Numbered from the stretch's first letter, positions 47,525-57,785 are shown. The stretch: 64,000 bases of DNA from Modicisalibacter muralis (GCF_900102945.1 NZ_FNGI01000002.1:403393-467392); one strand, 5' to 3'. The notes: generated from the letters alone by a model not told the origin. Program-made: numbers and translations.

Positions 47525-48238
47525 ATGAACCTGATTCTGCTCGACCCCGCCGAGCTTGACGCCACCGGCCACGCCTGGCTACGCGACCCGCGCCGGCTGC
47601 GTCATCTGCGCGAGGTGCACCGCGCAACGCCTGGCGATGAACTGACGCTGGGAATTGTCGATGGCGCGATGGGCCGCGGCCGGCTGCTGCATCTCGATGA
47701 AGCCGGCGCCCGTTTCGCCATCGAGCGCCTCGACCAGCCGCCGCCAGCGGCGCTACCCGTGCACCTGGTGCTGGCCCTGCCACGTCCGCGCATGCTGGCA
47801 CGCTCGCTGGAACACGTCACCGCGCTGGGCGTCAAGCAAATCACCTTGCTGCATACGCGTCGCGTGGAGAAGAGCTATTGGCAATCGCCCGAGCTTGGCG
47901 CCGCCAAAGTTCGCGAGCATCTGATCCTGGGGCTGGAACAGGCCCGCGATACGCGACTACCGCAAGTGACCCTCGAGAAACACTTCAAGCCGTTCGTCGA
48001 GGATCGCCTGCCCGCGCTGCTGACCGGGCGGCGCGGCCTGCTCGCTCATCCCGGCATGCCTGCGCCCTGCCCGCGCGGCATCGACGACGACAGCGTGCTG
48101 CTGATCGGCCCCGAGGGCGGCTTAATCCCCTATGAGGTGGAGCGCCTGCTCGGAGCCGGTTGCGAGGGCATCCACCTCGGCGAGCGCATTCTGCGTGTCG
48201 AGACCGCCGTCACTGCGCTGCTTGCGCGATTATTCTAG
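47525..48238 (+). CDS. rsmE: 16S rRNA (uracil1498-N3)-methyltransferase
   Basis: 237 residues. A PUA-like N-terminal domain and a SPOUT domain with LIGPEGGLIPYEVERLL near residue 196 and LGERILRVETAVTALLAR at the C-terminus, the RsmE trefoil-knot signature. It methylates U1498 of 16S rRNA. It converges with the transglycosylase gene, overlapping by four bases. Confidence 0.95.
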   Translation: MNLILLDPAELDATGHAWLRDPRRLRHLREVHRATPGDELTLGIVDGAMGRGRLLHLDEAGARFAIERLDQPPPAALPVHLVLALPRPRMLARSLEHVTALGVKQITLLHTRRVEKSYWQSPELGAAKVREHLILGLEQARDTRLPQVTLEKHFKPFVEDRLPALLTGRRGLLAHPGMPAPCPRGIDDDSVLLIGPEGGLIPYEVERLLGAGCEGIHLGERILRVETAVTALLARLF

Positions 48239-49521
48239 CGTTTCAATCTCTCCAACAGATCGAGCGTGGCGAAGCCGTCGGGAATCTCGCCGATGCTGCG
48301 CTGGAATTCACGCAAGCCGCGCCGGGTGTTGGGGCCAATGATGCCGTCCGGCGTGCCGACGTCGAAGCCGTGGGCATTGAGTTGCGCCTGCAATTGCTTT
48401 ATCTGGGTGCGCGACAGCGCCGGCTCGTCGCGCGGCCACTCGACCACCACGCCCGGCTCCCCGGAGAGCCGGTTCGACAGCAGCCCGACCGCCAGCGCGT
48501 AGCTGGTCGAGGCGTTGTAGCGCATGATCACGCGGAAGTTGTGGCCGACCAGAAACGCCGGGCCATCGGCGCCCGCCGGGGCGATCACCGAAGCCTCGGA
48601 AAAATCGGGCAGCGCGTCGCCGCGCACCGGCGTGACGCCTTGAGCCATCCACTCCTGGCTGGACCGGCGCGTCGAAAGCTCGGTCTGGGCGTAATTGAAG
48701 CTCGCGGGCAGGCGCACTTCCACGCCCCACGTCTTGCCGGTTTGCCAGCCGGCCTTGTCGAGATAGTAGGCGGTCGAGGCCATCACATCAGCGATGCTGC
48801 CCCAGATATCGCGGCGCCCATCGCCATCGGCGTCACGCGCATAGGCCTCGAAACTGGTTGGAATGAACTGGGTGTGACCCATCGCGCCGGCCCACGAGCC
48901 ACGCATGCGTTCGCGACTGATGTCGCCACGCTCGAGGATGCGCAGCGCGGCCATCAACTGGCTACGCGCGAAATCCGGTCGGCGCCCGTCGTAACCCAGC
49001 GTGGCTAGCGCATCGATGGTCGAGAAACTGCCGAAATTGCCGCCATAGTTGCTCTCGATGCCCCAGATGGCGACCAGGATTTCGTCGGGCACGCCATAGC
49101 GCTCGCTGGCGGCTGCGATGGCCTCGCGCCGCTCGGCCCACTTGGCGCGCCCTTGGGTGACTCGCGCATCGGATACGGCGCTGTCCAGATAATCCCAGAC
49201 CTGACGGGTGAATTCGGGCTGCGAGCGATCGAGTTCGATGACGCGTGGCAAATAGCTCACCGAGTCGAAGGCCGCCGCCAGCGTCACGGCATCGATTCCC
49301 TCGCGCCTCGCCTGGTGGCGAAAATCGACGACCCAGGCCGCGAAATCCTGCTTCACCGCTACCGGAGTCGCGACATCGGGCGTGGCGCTCGTGGCAGACG
49401 ATTCGGCTGGCGCGGCACTGGACGTGGGCTCGGTAGTAGCGCTAGCCGTGGACTGGCAGCCGCTCAGCGGCAGCAGCGTGGCGGCGATGAAGAGTGAGGC
49501 GAGAGAGACATGACGGCGCAT
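48235..49521 (-). CDS. Lytic murein transglycosylase (MltB family) lipoprotein
   Basis: 428 residues. A lipoprotein signal (PLSGC, Cys22) is followed by a Ser/Ala/Thr-rich linker (22-55), an SLT_2 domain (about 60-350; catalytic Glu in WGIESNYGGNFG near 157; GHTQFIPTSFEAYARDADGDG near 202) and a C-terminal peptidoglycan-binding domain (about 368-425, LQAQLNAHGFDVGTPDGIIG). It cleaves glycan strands to 1,6-anhydro products, the source of material for the AmgK/MurU recycling pathway. ATG 49521 follows AGGAT. Confidence 0.93.
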   Translation of the reverse strand: MRRHVSLASLFIAATLLPLSGCQSTASATTEPTSSAAPAESSATSATPDVATPVAVKQDFAAWVVDFRHQARREGIDAVTLAAAFDSVSYLPRVIELDRSQPEFTRQVWDYLDSAVSDARVTQGRAKWAERREAIAAASERYGVPDEILVAIWGIESNYGGNFGSFSTIDALATLGYDGRRPDFARSQLMAALRILERGDISRERMRGSWAGAMGHTQFIPTSFEAYARDADGDGRRDIWGSIADVMASTAYYLDKAGWQTGKTWGVEVRLPASFNYAQTELSTRRSSQEWMAQGVTPVRGDALPDFSEASVIAPAGADGPAFLVGHNFRVIMRYNASTSYALAVGLLSNRLSGEPGVVVEWPRDEPALSRTQIKQLQAQLNAHGFDVGTPDGIIGPNTRRGLREFQRSIGEIPDGFATLDLLERLKR

Positions 49522-50087
49522 AACGGATCCTGGCAGAGTCGAAACCGCCTCATCTTGGCGCAACCCAGCGCCTTCGCCTACCCCATAAGGCAAAACTAGG
49601 ATAATTACGTCATATCCGGCGCGCTCGTCGGTGCGCGATAGCGGCTATCGGTATCGCCATGCCTACGCACGGGACCGGCTTTCGCCAAGGCCTTGCGCTA
49701 GCGAGGGGGCGGGGGCCATGGTAGAGTCGAGGACCAAGCTCAAAGCGACGACGTCTGTTTTGTCTTTTTTAGCAGCGATTTCAATTTATTACACAGCGAA
49801 TTCGCCAGGCGCGCCGAGCGGCAAAGGGAGGTGCAGCATGAGGGGGCCCGACCCAAAGGCACGACATCGTGCGTCTCGCCATGTCGATGACGAGACGCCG
49901 GCAACCAACCCGACCGACCGCACACCCGCCTGGATACTGGCTCCCCACGCCGTCAGGATCCCCTTTCTCACCGACCCGCCCCAATATTACGCTTGATGGT
50001 CGTTAACCCAACGACTGCACTGTGATCTGTTGACGCGACGCCGTGGGCGTCGAATTCGCCAGAACGCCAACACAAAGCGAACCGTTA
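49522..50087. other. 566-bp intergenic region upstream of the Mrp operon
   Basis: It contains an AT-richer patch near 49745-49800 with a T-tract and a perfect 7-bp stem hairpin (CGACGCC-GTG-GGCGTCG) at 50036-50052. Reading frames exist (for example 49631-49996) but have poor ribosome-binding sites and no recognisable protein character. It is the likely home of the Mrp operon promoter; none is obvious. Confidence 0.5.
50036..50052 (+). promoter_or_regulatory. Hairpin in the Mrp operon leader
   Basis: Perfect inverted repeat CGACGCC-GTG-GGCGTCG starting 52 bp before the mnhA start codon. It could be an mRNA leader structure or a protein-binding site. Confidence 0.3.
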
Positions 50088-52886
50088 ATGTCCCTGCTAC
50101 TGATCGTGCTACTGCCGCTGCTCGGCAGTCTCGTGCCTCTGATGGGCTCCAACGAACGGCGCAACGCCTGCGCCACCATGACCGCCGTGGCGCCGACCAT
50201 CGCACTCGGGATCGCGCTGGCCTACATGGGCCAGGTGCTTGATGGCGACATACCACGCGCGGCGGTTTCCTGGATTCCCGCGCTCGGTCTCGAACTCGCC
50301 ATGCGCCTCGATGGCTTGTCGCTGCTGTTCGTGCTGCTGATCCTGGGTATCGGCCTGCTGATCATCCTGTATACCCGCTTCTATCTGGCCGACGGCGATG
50401 ACATGCCGCGCTTCTATGCCTTCCTGATGCTGTTCATGACCTCCATGCTGGGCATCGTGATGGCCGACAACCTGCTGCTGCTGTGGGTGTTCTGGGAACT
50501 CACCAGCCTGTCGTCATTTCTGCTGATCGGCTATTGGTACCGGCAAAGCGAGGCCCGCAAGGGTGCGCGCATGGCACTGACGGTAACCGGCGCCGGCGGG
50601 CTGGCACTGCTTGCCGGGCTGCTGCTGATCGGCCAGATCGTCGGCAGTTACGACATGCAGGTGGTGCTCGACAGCCGCGAACTGATTCAGCAGGACCCGC
50701 GTTACCTACCGGCCCTGCTGCTTGTACTGCTGGGTGCGTTCACCAAGTCCGCGCAGGTGCCTTTTCAGTTCTGGCTGCCCCACGCCATGGCCGCGCCGAC
50801 GCCGGTTTCGGCGTTCCTGCATTCGGCGACCATGGTCAAGGCCGGAGTATTCCTGCTGGCGCGCATGCACCCAGCGCTGGCGGGTAGCGAGGCCTGGCTT
50901 TATCTGGTCGGCTTGACGGGCCTGGTCACGCTGCTCTACGGCGCCTATTTCGCGCTGCTCAAGCACGATCTCAAGGGTATTCTGGCGTTTTCCACCGTCA
51001 GCCATCTGGGCATCATCACGCTGCTGTTCGGCCTCGATAGCCGCCTGGCGGTGGTCGCCGGGCTGTTCCATATCGTCAATCATGCCTGCTTCAAGGCCGC
51101 GCTGTTCATGACCGCGGGCATCGTCGACCACGAATGCGGCACTCGCGATATTCGCAAGCTCAAGGGATTGTGGCGATTCATGCCGCTGACCACGACCATG
51201 GCGGTGCTGGCCGGCGCGGCCATGGCCGGGGTGCCATTGTTCAACGGCTTCCTATCCAAGGAGATGATGCTCGCCGAGTCGCTGCAAACCCCCCTGCTCG
51301 GTGGCCTGTCGTGGTTGATCCCCGCCTTGGCGACCGTGGGTAGCCTGCTGTCGGTGGCTTATTCGCTGCGCCTGGTGCGCAACGTGTTCTTCGACGGCCC
51401 GGCGCGCGACCTGCCCAGGACCCCGCATGAACCACCGCGCCTGATGCTGGCGCCGGTCATGCTGTTGACGGTGATTTGCGTGGTCGTCGGCCTGCTGCCG
51501 GCGCTGACCATGACCGCCTTGCTTGAAGCGGCGGCCAGTGCGGCACTGGCCGGTGATTCACCCGAGCTGCACCTGGCGATCTGGCATGGCGTCAATCCAG
51601 CCCTGCTGATGAGCCTGACCGCCCTGCTCGGTGGCCTGCTGCTTTACCTCCAGCGCCGGCATGTGTTCGCTTTTCAGCGACAATTCCGGCCACGCGATGC
51701 CCGGCTACTGTTCGAAATGGGTATTCAACTCGGCGTGCGCATTGCCCAGCGCGCAATCGATAGCCTCGAGAACGGCTCGCTACAGCGCTACATGCTATGG
51801 CTGGTAATCGCCGTGCTGTGCGTGGCTGGCAGTGCGTTGACGCAGACCTCGGGACTGCAGGGGCCGCTCGAAAACCAGCCACTCGATGGCCTGCTGATTG
51901 CCGGGGCGATCATTGCCATGTTCGCCGGTTTGGCAACGGCGATCATGCACCGCCGCCGTCTGATCTCGTTGCTGATGCTGTCGATCGTCGGCCTGATGAC
52001 CTCGCTGGCCTTCGCGCGCTTTTCGGCGCCCGACCTGGCGTTGACCCAGCTCGCCGTCGAAGTGGTGAACATGATCCTGCTGATGCTGGCGCTGTTTTTC
52101 CTGCCGCAAAAAACGCCCCAGGAATCCGGCGCGCCTCGTATTCTGCGCGATGTGCTGCTGGCGGCCGGCTTCGGCGGCATCGTCGCCAGCCTCAACTACG
52201 CGGTACTGACCCGCCCGCTGGAATCGATCTCCGATTTCTATCTCGAAAACAGTGTTCCCGGTGGTGGTGGCCATAACGTGGTCAACGTGATTCTGGTCGA
52301 TTTCCGGGGATTCGATACCCTCGGCGAGATCACCGTGCTGTGTATCGCCGCCATCGGTATCTACAAGCTGCTCAACCGCTTGCGGCTGTTCATGCCATCC
52401 AGCGATGCCGACGGCAGGCCCTGGGCGCTCGATCATCATCCGGCGATCCTGGGCACCGTTGCCCAGACGATATTGCCGCTGGCACTGCTGGTCTCGTTCT
52501 TCATCTTCCTGCGCGGTCACAATGCCCCCGGCGGCGGCTTCATCGCCGGGCTGATTACCGCCGCGGCACTGCTGCTGCTTTACATCGCCCGTGGCGTGGA
52601 CTGGACGCAGCAGCGCGCGCCAATCCAGTTCCAACCCATCGCCGTGGCCGGAGTCGGCGTTGCCACGCTCACCGGGGTTGGCAGTTTCGTGTTCGGCCAA
52701 CCCTTTTTGACCTCGGCGTACGGTCATTTCCATATCCCGCTGATCGGCGATATCGAACTGGCCACCGCGATACTGTTCGACCTTGGCGTCTACCTGACCG
52801 TGGTCGGCTCCACGCTGATGATGCTCGCCAACCTCGGCAAGATGACCACCCGCCACCGGCCCAGCAAGAACAAGGAGCAAGCCTGA
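50088..52886 (+). CDS. mrpA: Na+/H+ antiporter subunits A and B fused (MrpA-MrpB)
   Basis: 932 residues. An N-terminal NuoL-like part has about 20 membrane segments, with [21 protein letters not shown] near 225 and [20 protein letters not shown] near 335. The C-terminal 140 residues match MrpB ([37 protein letters not shown]). A/B fusion defines the six-gene group 2 Mrp operon of pseudomonads and vibrios. With C-G it forms a large complex expelling Na+ in exchange for H+, important for salt and alkali tolerance. ATG 50088 is chosen; an upstream in-frame extension has no support. Confidence 0.95.
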   Translation: MSLLLIVLLPLLGSLVPLMGSNERRNACATMTAVAPTIALGIALAYMGQVLDGDIPRAAVSWIPALGLELAMRLDGLSLLFVLLILGIGLLIILYTRFYLADGDDMPRFYAFLMLFMTSMLGIVMADNLLLLWVFWELTSLSSFLLIGYWYRQSEARKGARMALTVTGAGGLALLAGLLLIGQIVGSYDMQVVLDSRELIQQDPRYLPALLLVLLGAFTKSAQVPFQFWLPHAMAAPTPVSAFLHSATMVKAGVFLLARMHPALAGSEAWLYLVGLTGLVTLLYGAYFALLKHDLKGILAFSTVSHLGIITLLFGLDSRLAVVAGLFHIVNHACFKAALFMTAGIVDHECGTRDIRKLKGLWRFMPLTTTMAVLAGAAMAGVPLFNGFLSKEMMLAESLQTPLLGGLSWLIPALATVGSLLSVAYSLRLVRNVFFDGPARDLPRTPHEPPRLMLAPVMLLTVICVVVGLLPALTMTALLEAAASAALAGDSPELHLAIWHGVNPALLMSLTALLGGLLLYLQRRHVFAFQRQFRPRDARLLFEMGIQLGVRIAQRAIDSLENGSLQRYMLWLVIAVLCVAGSALTQTSGLQGPLENQPLDGLLIAGAIIAMFAGLATAIMHRRRLISLLMLSIVGLMTSLAFARFSAPDLALTQLAVEVVNMILLMLALFFLPQKTPQESGAPRILRDVLLAAGFGGIVASLNYAVLTRPLESISDFYLENSVPGGGGHNVVNVILVDFRGFDTLGEITVLCIAAIGIYKLLNRLRLFMPSSDADGRPWALDHHPAILGTVAQTILPLALLVSFFIFLRGHNAPGGGFIAGLITAAALLLLYIARGVDWTQQRAPIQFQPIAVAGVGVATLTGVGSFVFGQPFLTSAYGHFHIPLIGDIELATAILFDLGVYLTVVGSTLMMLANLGKMTTRHRPSKNKEQA

Positions 52887-53233
52887 TGGAAGCGCTCTAT
52901 GCGATGACCACCGGCATACTCGCCGCCAGCGGCCTTTTCCTGGCGCTACGTGGCCGCACCTTCCCGGTGGTGGTGGGACTGACGCTGCTCTCCTATGCGG
53001 TCAACCTGTTCCTGTTCTCGATGGGTGGCTTGCAGGCTGGCGCCGCGGCAGTGATCGACGATAGCGGCAACTACACCGACCCGCTGCCCCAGGCATTGGT
53101 GCTCACCGCCATCGTCATCGGCTTCGCCATGACCGCCTTCTCGGTCATTCTGGCCATGCGCGCTCGCGCCGATCTCGGCAGCGATCACGTCAATGGCAAC
53201 CGGGTGGACGAGTCGCGGGAGGAACGCAGTTGA
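52886..53233 (+). CDS. mrpC: Na+/H+ antiporter subunit C (MrpC)
   Basis: 115 residues, three membrane helices, NuoK-like: GLTLLSYAVNLFLFSMGG near 36 and PLPQALVLTAIVIGFAMTAF near 68. It is a membrane subunit of the Mrp complex. The ATG overlaps the mrpA stop by one base (TGATG), and the stop overlaps mrpD in the same manner. The larger frame beginning at 52340 is an overlap artefact. Confidence 0.95.
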   Translation: MEALYAMTTGILAASGLFLALRGRTFPVVVGLTLLSYAVNLFLFSMGGLQAGAAAVIDDSGNYTDPLPQALVLTAIVIGFAMTAFSVILAMRARADLGSDHVNGNRVDESREERS

Positions 53234-54822
53234 TGAATCACTTGATTGTCATGCCGATTCTGGTGCCGCTGATCGCCGGGTTGGCATTGCTGCTCAACCG
53301 CGATGGCTCGGCGACCCCACGCCGCATTGTCGGCCTGACGGCGACCGCGTTGCTGGTGGCGGTCTGCGCCATGCTGGTCTTTCAAAGCACCGACGACACC
53401 ATCCGTTATTATGCGTTGGGTGATTGGCAGCCACCGTTCGGGATCATTCTGGTGCTCGACCGCCTGTCGGCGATGATGGTCATGCTGACCGCGGTACTGG
53501 CATTCGGCAGCCTGTTGTTCGCCAGCGCCGGTGGCGACGAGGAAGGTTCGAACTTCCAGGGACTGTTCCAGCTACAGTTGATGGGCATCAATGGCGCCTT
53601 TCTCACCGGCGACCTGTTCAACCTGTTCGTGTTCTTCGAGGTGCTGTTGATCGCCTCCTATTCGCTGCTGATGCATGGCGGCGGCAAGGCACGCATCCAC
53701 TCCGGTTTTCATTACGTGGCACTCAATCTGGCCGGCTCGGCGCTGTTCCTGATCGGCGTAGGGGTTCTCTACGGCGCGCTCGGCACCCTGAACATGGCCG
53801 ATATGGCGGCCAGGGTGGCCGAACTCGATGGTGATCGCCGGGTGCTGGTAGAGGCGGGGGCCTTGCTGCTGCTGGTGGTGTTTGCTCTCAAGGCGGCCAT
53901 GCTACCGCTGTATTTCTGGCTGCCCCGCGCCTACGCCTCGGCTCCGGCTCCGGTGGCCGCACTATTCGCGATCATGACCAAGGTCGGCGTCTACGCGATC
54001 ATTCGCGTCTTTACGCTGATCTTCGGTCCTCAGGCCGGTTCCCTCGCGGGCCTGGCCCAACCCTGGGTATGGTGGCTGGCCCTGGCCACATTGGCGCTGG
54101 GTGGCGTGGGCGTACTCTCGGCCCGTGACCTGCGCACCCAGGCGGCTTATCTGATCGTCCTCTCGGTAGGTACGCTACTGGCAGGCGTGGGCATGAACAG
54201 TACCGCGGCCAACGCCGCGCTGCTCTACTACCTGATGCATACCACGCTGGTTACCGGCGGCCTGTTCCTGCTGGCCGAGACCATTTCCATCCAGCGCGGC
54301 AAGGCGGGGGCACGCATCGTGCGTGGCCGCGCGGTCCACCAGATCGCTCTGCTGGGCGGTCTGTTCCTGCTCGCCGCGATGACGGTGGCCGGCGTGCCGC
54401 CCTTTTCGGGAGCCATCGGCAAGGCGTTGCTGTTGCAATCGGCATCGCCCGCCCAGCAGCCCTGGCTATGGCCGATTCTGCTGATCAGCAGCCTGGCCGC
54501 CATCGTGGCCTTGTCACGCACCGGCTCGACGCTGTTCTGGCGCGCCTCGAGCAGCGAAAAAAACACCGACAAGCACGAAAAGAATCCTGAACGCGAGCAA
54601 GCGGACAAGGGCGAGAAGCCGGAAAAAGGCAGGAAGGAGGCGGTCAGCGCGGGCCCCCTGCGCATCGCCGGCCTGCTGGTACTGCTTGGCGCATCGCCGG
54701 TTCTGATGCTGTTCGCTGGACCGCTAACCGAGTTCACCCACGCCACCGCCGAGCAACTGGCCGATCACGAGGCGTATATTCAAGCCATTCTGGTACGCGA
54801 CTCGATGGGAGATGGCTCATGA
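53233..54822 (+). CDS. mrpD: Na+/H+ antiporter subunit D (MrpD)
   Basis: 529 residues, NuoM/NuoN-like, about 14 membrane segments: FFEVLLIASYSLLMHGGGKARI near 135 and the Lys-containing FALKAAMLPLYFWLPRAYAS near 217, part of the proton path. Between the last membrane segments there is a very hydrophilic Lys/Glu-rich insert at about 438-468 (SSSEKNTDKHEKNPEREQ) that looks longer than usual. ATG 53233 overlaps the mrpC stop; a TTG one codon earlier is discounted. Confidence 0.95.
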   Translation: MNHLIVMPILVPLIAGLALLLNRDGSATPRRIVGLTATALLVAVCAMLVFQSTDDTIRYYALGDWQPPFGIILVLDRLSAMMVMLTAVLAFGSLLFASAGGDEEGSNFQGLFQLQLMGINGAFLTGDLFNLFVFFEVLLIASYSLLMHGGGKARIHSGFHYVALNLAGSALFLIGVGVLYGALGTLNMADMAARVAELDGDRRVLVEAGALLLLVVFALKAAMLPLYFWLPRAYASAPAPVAALFAIMTKVGVYAIIRVFTLIFGPQAGSLAGLAQPWVWWLALATLALGGVGVLSARDLRTQAAYLIVLSVGTLLAGVGMNSTAANAALLYYLMHTTLVTGGLFLLAETISIQRGKAGARIVRGRAVHQIALLGGLFLLAAMTVAGVPPFSGAIGKALLLQSASPAQQPWLWPILLISSLAAIVALSRTGSTLFWRASSSEKNTDKHEKNPEREQADKGEKPEKGRKEAVSAGPLRIAGLLVLLGASPVLMLFAGPLTEFTHATAEQLADHEAYIQAILVRDSMGDGS

Positions 54823-55316
54823 TTCCCACCCAACGCTGGCTACCCATGCCGCTGCTGTCATTGCTGCTGCTGGCGATGTGGTTGTTGCTACAGCAAAGCG
54901 TATCGCTCGGCCAGATTCTACTGGGCAGCTTGCTGGCCCTGGTCATTCCGCTGATCACCCAGCCTTTCTGGGAGCGTCAGCCCATGCTCAAGCACCCCTG
55001 GTTACTGGTGCGTTACATCTTTCGCGTACTGGGCGACATCATCATCGCCAACCTGCAGGTATCGAAGCTGATTCTCGACCCGCGCGGGCGCATGAGCCCT
55101 GCCTTCATCGAATACCCGCTGGAGCTGACCGAAATGCTGCCCATCACCATTCTCGCCAGCTCCATCACCCTGACGCCGGGCACGGTGTCGGTCAACCTGC
55201 GCAAGGATCGCCGCACATTGGTGATCCATGCCCTGAACACCGGCGACCGGGAAGATACGATCGCGCAAATACGCGAGCGTTACGAACGCCCACTCAAGGA
55301 GATCTTCGAATGCTAG
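54819..55316 (+). CDS. mrpE: Na+/H+ antiporter subunit E (MrpE)
   Basis: 165 residues with two or three N-terminal membrane helices and the conserved SITLTPGTVSVNLRKDRRTLVIHAL near 110, followed by a cytoplasmic tail. It is an accessory subunit for assembly of the Mrp complex. It overlaps mrpD by four bases and mrpF by seven. Confidence 0.94.
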   Translation: MIPTQRWLPMPLLSLLLLAMWLLLQQSVSLGQILLGSLLALVIPLITQPFWERQPMLKHPWLLVRYIFRVLGDIIIANLQVSKLILDPRGRMSPAFIEYPLELTEMLPITILASSITLTPGTVSVNLRKDRRTLVIHALNTGDREDTIAQIRERYERPLKEIFEC

Positions 55317-55579
55317 ACAATGCACTCTGGATCAGCGTGGCACTGTTCACCGTCTCGATCATGCTCAACCTTTACCGCGTGGCCGTCGGTCCCGCTCTGC
55401 CCGATCGCATCCTGGCGCTGGACACCATGTACGTGAACTCCATCGCACTGATCGTGCTTTTCGGTATCTGGCTGAACACCAAGACGTACTTCGAAGCGGC
55501 GCTATTGATCGCCATGCTCGGGTTCATCAGTACCGTCGCGGTCTGCAAGTATTTGCTGCGTGGCGATATCATCGAATGA
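55310..55579 (+). CDS. mrpF: Na+/H+ antiporter subunit F (MrpF)
   Basis: 89 residues, three membrane helices; RVAVGPALPDRILALDTMYVN near residue 23 contains the conserved Asp residues of MrpF. The ATG at 55310 lies seven bases before the mrpE stop codon, so the genes overlap. The larger frame from 54812 is not used. Confidence 0.94.
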   Translation: MLDNALWISVALFTVSIMLNLYRVAVGPALPDRILALDTMYVNSIALIVLFGIWLNTKTYFEAALLIAMLGFISTVAVCKYLLRGDIIE

Positions 55580-55589
55580 AGGAGGTGCC

Positions 55590-55982
55590 ATGATCGGCTT
55601 CTACACGGTAATGGAAGGCGTGATCGCCTTTTTCCTGATCGCCGGTGGCGTCTTCGCCTTCATCGGTTCGTTCGGGTTGGCGCGTCTCAAGGATTTCTTC
55701 ATGCGCCTGCATGGCCCATCGAAGACCTCGACGCTGGGCGTGGGCTGTGTACTGATCGCCTCGATGTGCTATTTCAGCCTGATCGAAGGCAGTCTTAGTC
55801 TGCAAGGGATGCTGATCACCATCTTCCTGTTCATCACCGCCCCGGTTTCCGCTCACTTGCTGGCGAAGAGCGCGCTGCATTACAAACTGGCTCGCGACCC
55901 GCGCACCCTCGATGACATCGAAGAACTCAAGGACGGCGAAGACGACGAGAAACCGAACGGCGAAAACGGCCACCTGCCCTGA
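55590..55982 (+). CDS. mrpG: Na+/H+ antiporter subunit G (MrpG)
   Basis: 130 residues, three membrane helices; GSFGLARLKDFFMRLHGPSK near 26 and ITAPVSAHLLAKSALH near 83 are family motifs. The C-terminal tail is highly acidic (EELKDGEDDEKPNGENG). ATG 55590 has AAGGAGG in front. It is the last gene of the operon and converges on hemH, 25 bp apart. Confidence 0.94.
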   Translation: MIGFYTVMEGVIAFFLIAGGVFAFIGSFGLARLKDFFMRLHGPSKTSTLGVGCVLIASMCYFSLIEGSLSLQGMLITIFLFITAPVSAHLLAKSALHYKLARDPRTLDDIEELKDGEDDEKPNGENGHLP

Positions 55983-56007
55983 GCGCCCGGCATGAACGGG
56001 CTCGCGA

Positions 56008-56997
56008 CTACCAGCCGCGAGTGTGTTGTTCTATCAGTTGCGCGAACAGTTCGATATGCTCGTCGCGGTCATTCAGGGCGGGAATGTAGCGATAGGTCTT
56101 GCCGCCTGCCTGGGTAAAATACTCGCGGTTCTCTACCTCGAGCTCTTCCAGTGTTTCCAGACAATCGGCGGCGAAGGCCGGGCTGATCACATCGACGTGC
56201 TTGACGCCCTGCTTGCCCCAGGCCCTGAGCGTATGGTCGGTGTAGGGCTTGAGCCACTCCTCGCGACCGAAGCGCGACTGATAGGTCATTTGCCAGTCGT
56301 CATCCGCCAGTCCAAGCGCCTCGGCCACCAGCCGGCTGGTAGTTTCGCAGTGACGCGGGTAAGGATCGCCGGCATCGGCATAGCGTTTGGGAATGCCATG
56401 ATAGGACATCAACAACCGTCCACGCTCATCGTCGTTGTGCCGCCAGTGCTCACGCACGCTATTGGCCAGCGCGGCGATATAGGCCGAGTGATCATGGTAA
56501 TCGCGCACGAAACGCAGCTCGGGCAGCTGCGGGCAGGCTTTCAGCGCCCTGGCCAGACGGTCGAAGACCGCCGCAGTGGTCGTCCGCGAGAACTGCGGGT
56601 ACATCGGTAGCACCAGAATCCGCTCGACACCGGCATCGCGCAGGCGCAGGCCGGCTTGCTCGATACTTGGCGTGCCGTAGGTCATCGCCAGTTCGACCGG
56701 AATCTCTTCGCCGAGGCGCTCGGCCAGGCGTGCCCTGAGTGCCTGCTCCTGGCGGCGCCCGATCACCAGCAATGGCGAGCCGCCCTCCTGCCACACCGAC
56801 GCATAGGCTTTGGCGACCTTGCCGGGGCGAATACGCAGGATCACCCCATGCAGAATCAGCCACCATAGCGGGCGCGACACGTCGATCACCCGTTCGTCCC
56901 ACAGAAATTCCGCCAGATAACGGCGCACCGCCGCAGGCGTAGGGGCATCCGGGGTGCCGAGATTGGCCAGCATCACGCCGAATCGGGCGACCGTCAT
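56008..56997 (-). CDS. hemH: Ferrochelatase
   Basis: 329 residues. The conserved SYHGIPKRY places the metal-binding His at 200, and SPAFAADCLETLEELEVENR near 272 supplies the acidic pair. NLGTPDAPTPAAVRRYLAEFL is at 12-32. It inserts Fe2+ into protoporphyrin IX in the last step of heme synthesis. ATG 56997 follows AAGGAG; the longer frame is rejected. Confidence 0.96.
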   Translation of the reverse strand: MTVARFGVMLANLGTPDAPTPAAVRRYLAEFLWDERVIDVSRPLWWLILHGVILRIRPGKVAKAYASVWQEGGSPLLVIGRRQEQALRARLAERLGEEIPVELAMTYGTPSIEQAGLRLRDAGVERILVLPMYPQFSRTTTAAVFDRLARALKACPQLPELRFVRDYHDHSAYIAALANSVREHWRHNDDERGRLLMSYHGIPKRYADAGDPYPRHCETTSRLVAEALGLADDDWQMTYQSRFGREEWLKPYTDHTLRAWGKQGVKHVDVISPAFAADCLETLEELEVENREYFTQAGGKTYRYIPALNDRDEHIELFAQLIEQHTRGW

Positions 56998-57206
56998 GGC
57001 GCTCTCCTTGTTACGCAATCAAGGCGGCAATTGTATCAATCCTTTGGCGTCCACGGGGTGAAGTTATCCTATGGGCCGGATAGGCACACGCGAAGACAAG
57101 GCGATAAAAAAAGCGTGGAAGGGATGTAGCGGAAACTGCTATCCGGCCTGCCGAGGCTCACTGTTACATTCGACAGGCGGCATCTAGTGGGGGTTAGTGG
57201 GGGCTA

Positions 57207-57509
57207 TCAGAACACCAGCGGCATGCGCGAGGTCAGCGGTTCATGGTAGTGCGTCTCACGACCAACCATTTCATCGTGGGCGACGTAATGCACCAGGTAG
57301 GCACGATGGATACCGGCGCGCTTGAGCTCCAGATAAATGTCGTCCAGCGCGCGAAACATCATCGGCTTGCCGCGATTCGTCAAGAGATGACGCTCGCCTT
57401 CCATATCCTCGAGTTCGACCTGATAAAAACGGCTACCGGCGTGGCTGATGACACGGATCTCGAAATCGTCGTGTCGGTGGATGTAATGTTCTAGTTCATG
57501 GAAATTCAT
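57207..57509 (-). CDS. DUF6482 family protein
   Basis: 100 residues, MNFHELEHYIHRHDDFEIRV onwards; a small soluble protein with a beta-rich first half and YVAHDEMVGRETHYHEPLTS near the C-terminus. It matches my memory of the uncharacterised DUF6482 group of halomonads and pseudomonads. The ATG at 57509 has GGAGGG ahead. Function unknown. The 277-bp gap upstream contains AT-rich sequence and no clear gene. Confidence 0.75.
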   Translation of the reverse strand: MNFHELEHYIHRHDDFEIRVISHAGSRFYQVELEDMEGERHLLTNRGKPMMFRALDDIYLELKRAGIHRAYLVHYVAHDEMVGRETHYHEPLTSRMPLVF

Positions 57510-57785
57510 GGCTTCCCTCCTGGGAGTGGCGAAAGATATCGGCCCGAATTGGCCGATGATGACATCGTGGACGTCCAATGTGTCATCATTATGACCACGC
57601 CGGCCAAGGCGAGTTCGCCACTCTGGAGGGGCTTCTGTTTCAGGAATCTCTGAATAAATTGACGAACGAAATGAAACGCAAGGAGCCCGGAGCACAGGAG
57701 AAGAGACATAACATGCAGTTAGGCTGTTCTTCGAGCACCGCGTGACACAGCGATTCGTTCGTGCAGACATTTATACAGTGGTTCC

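Noticed and set aside
49631-49996. Open frame upstream of the Mrp operon
   Set aside because: Arg/Pro-rich composition, no ribosome-binding site and no protein-like hydrophobic pattern; competing frames occur on the opposite strand.
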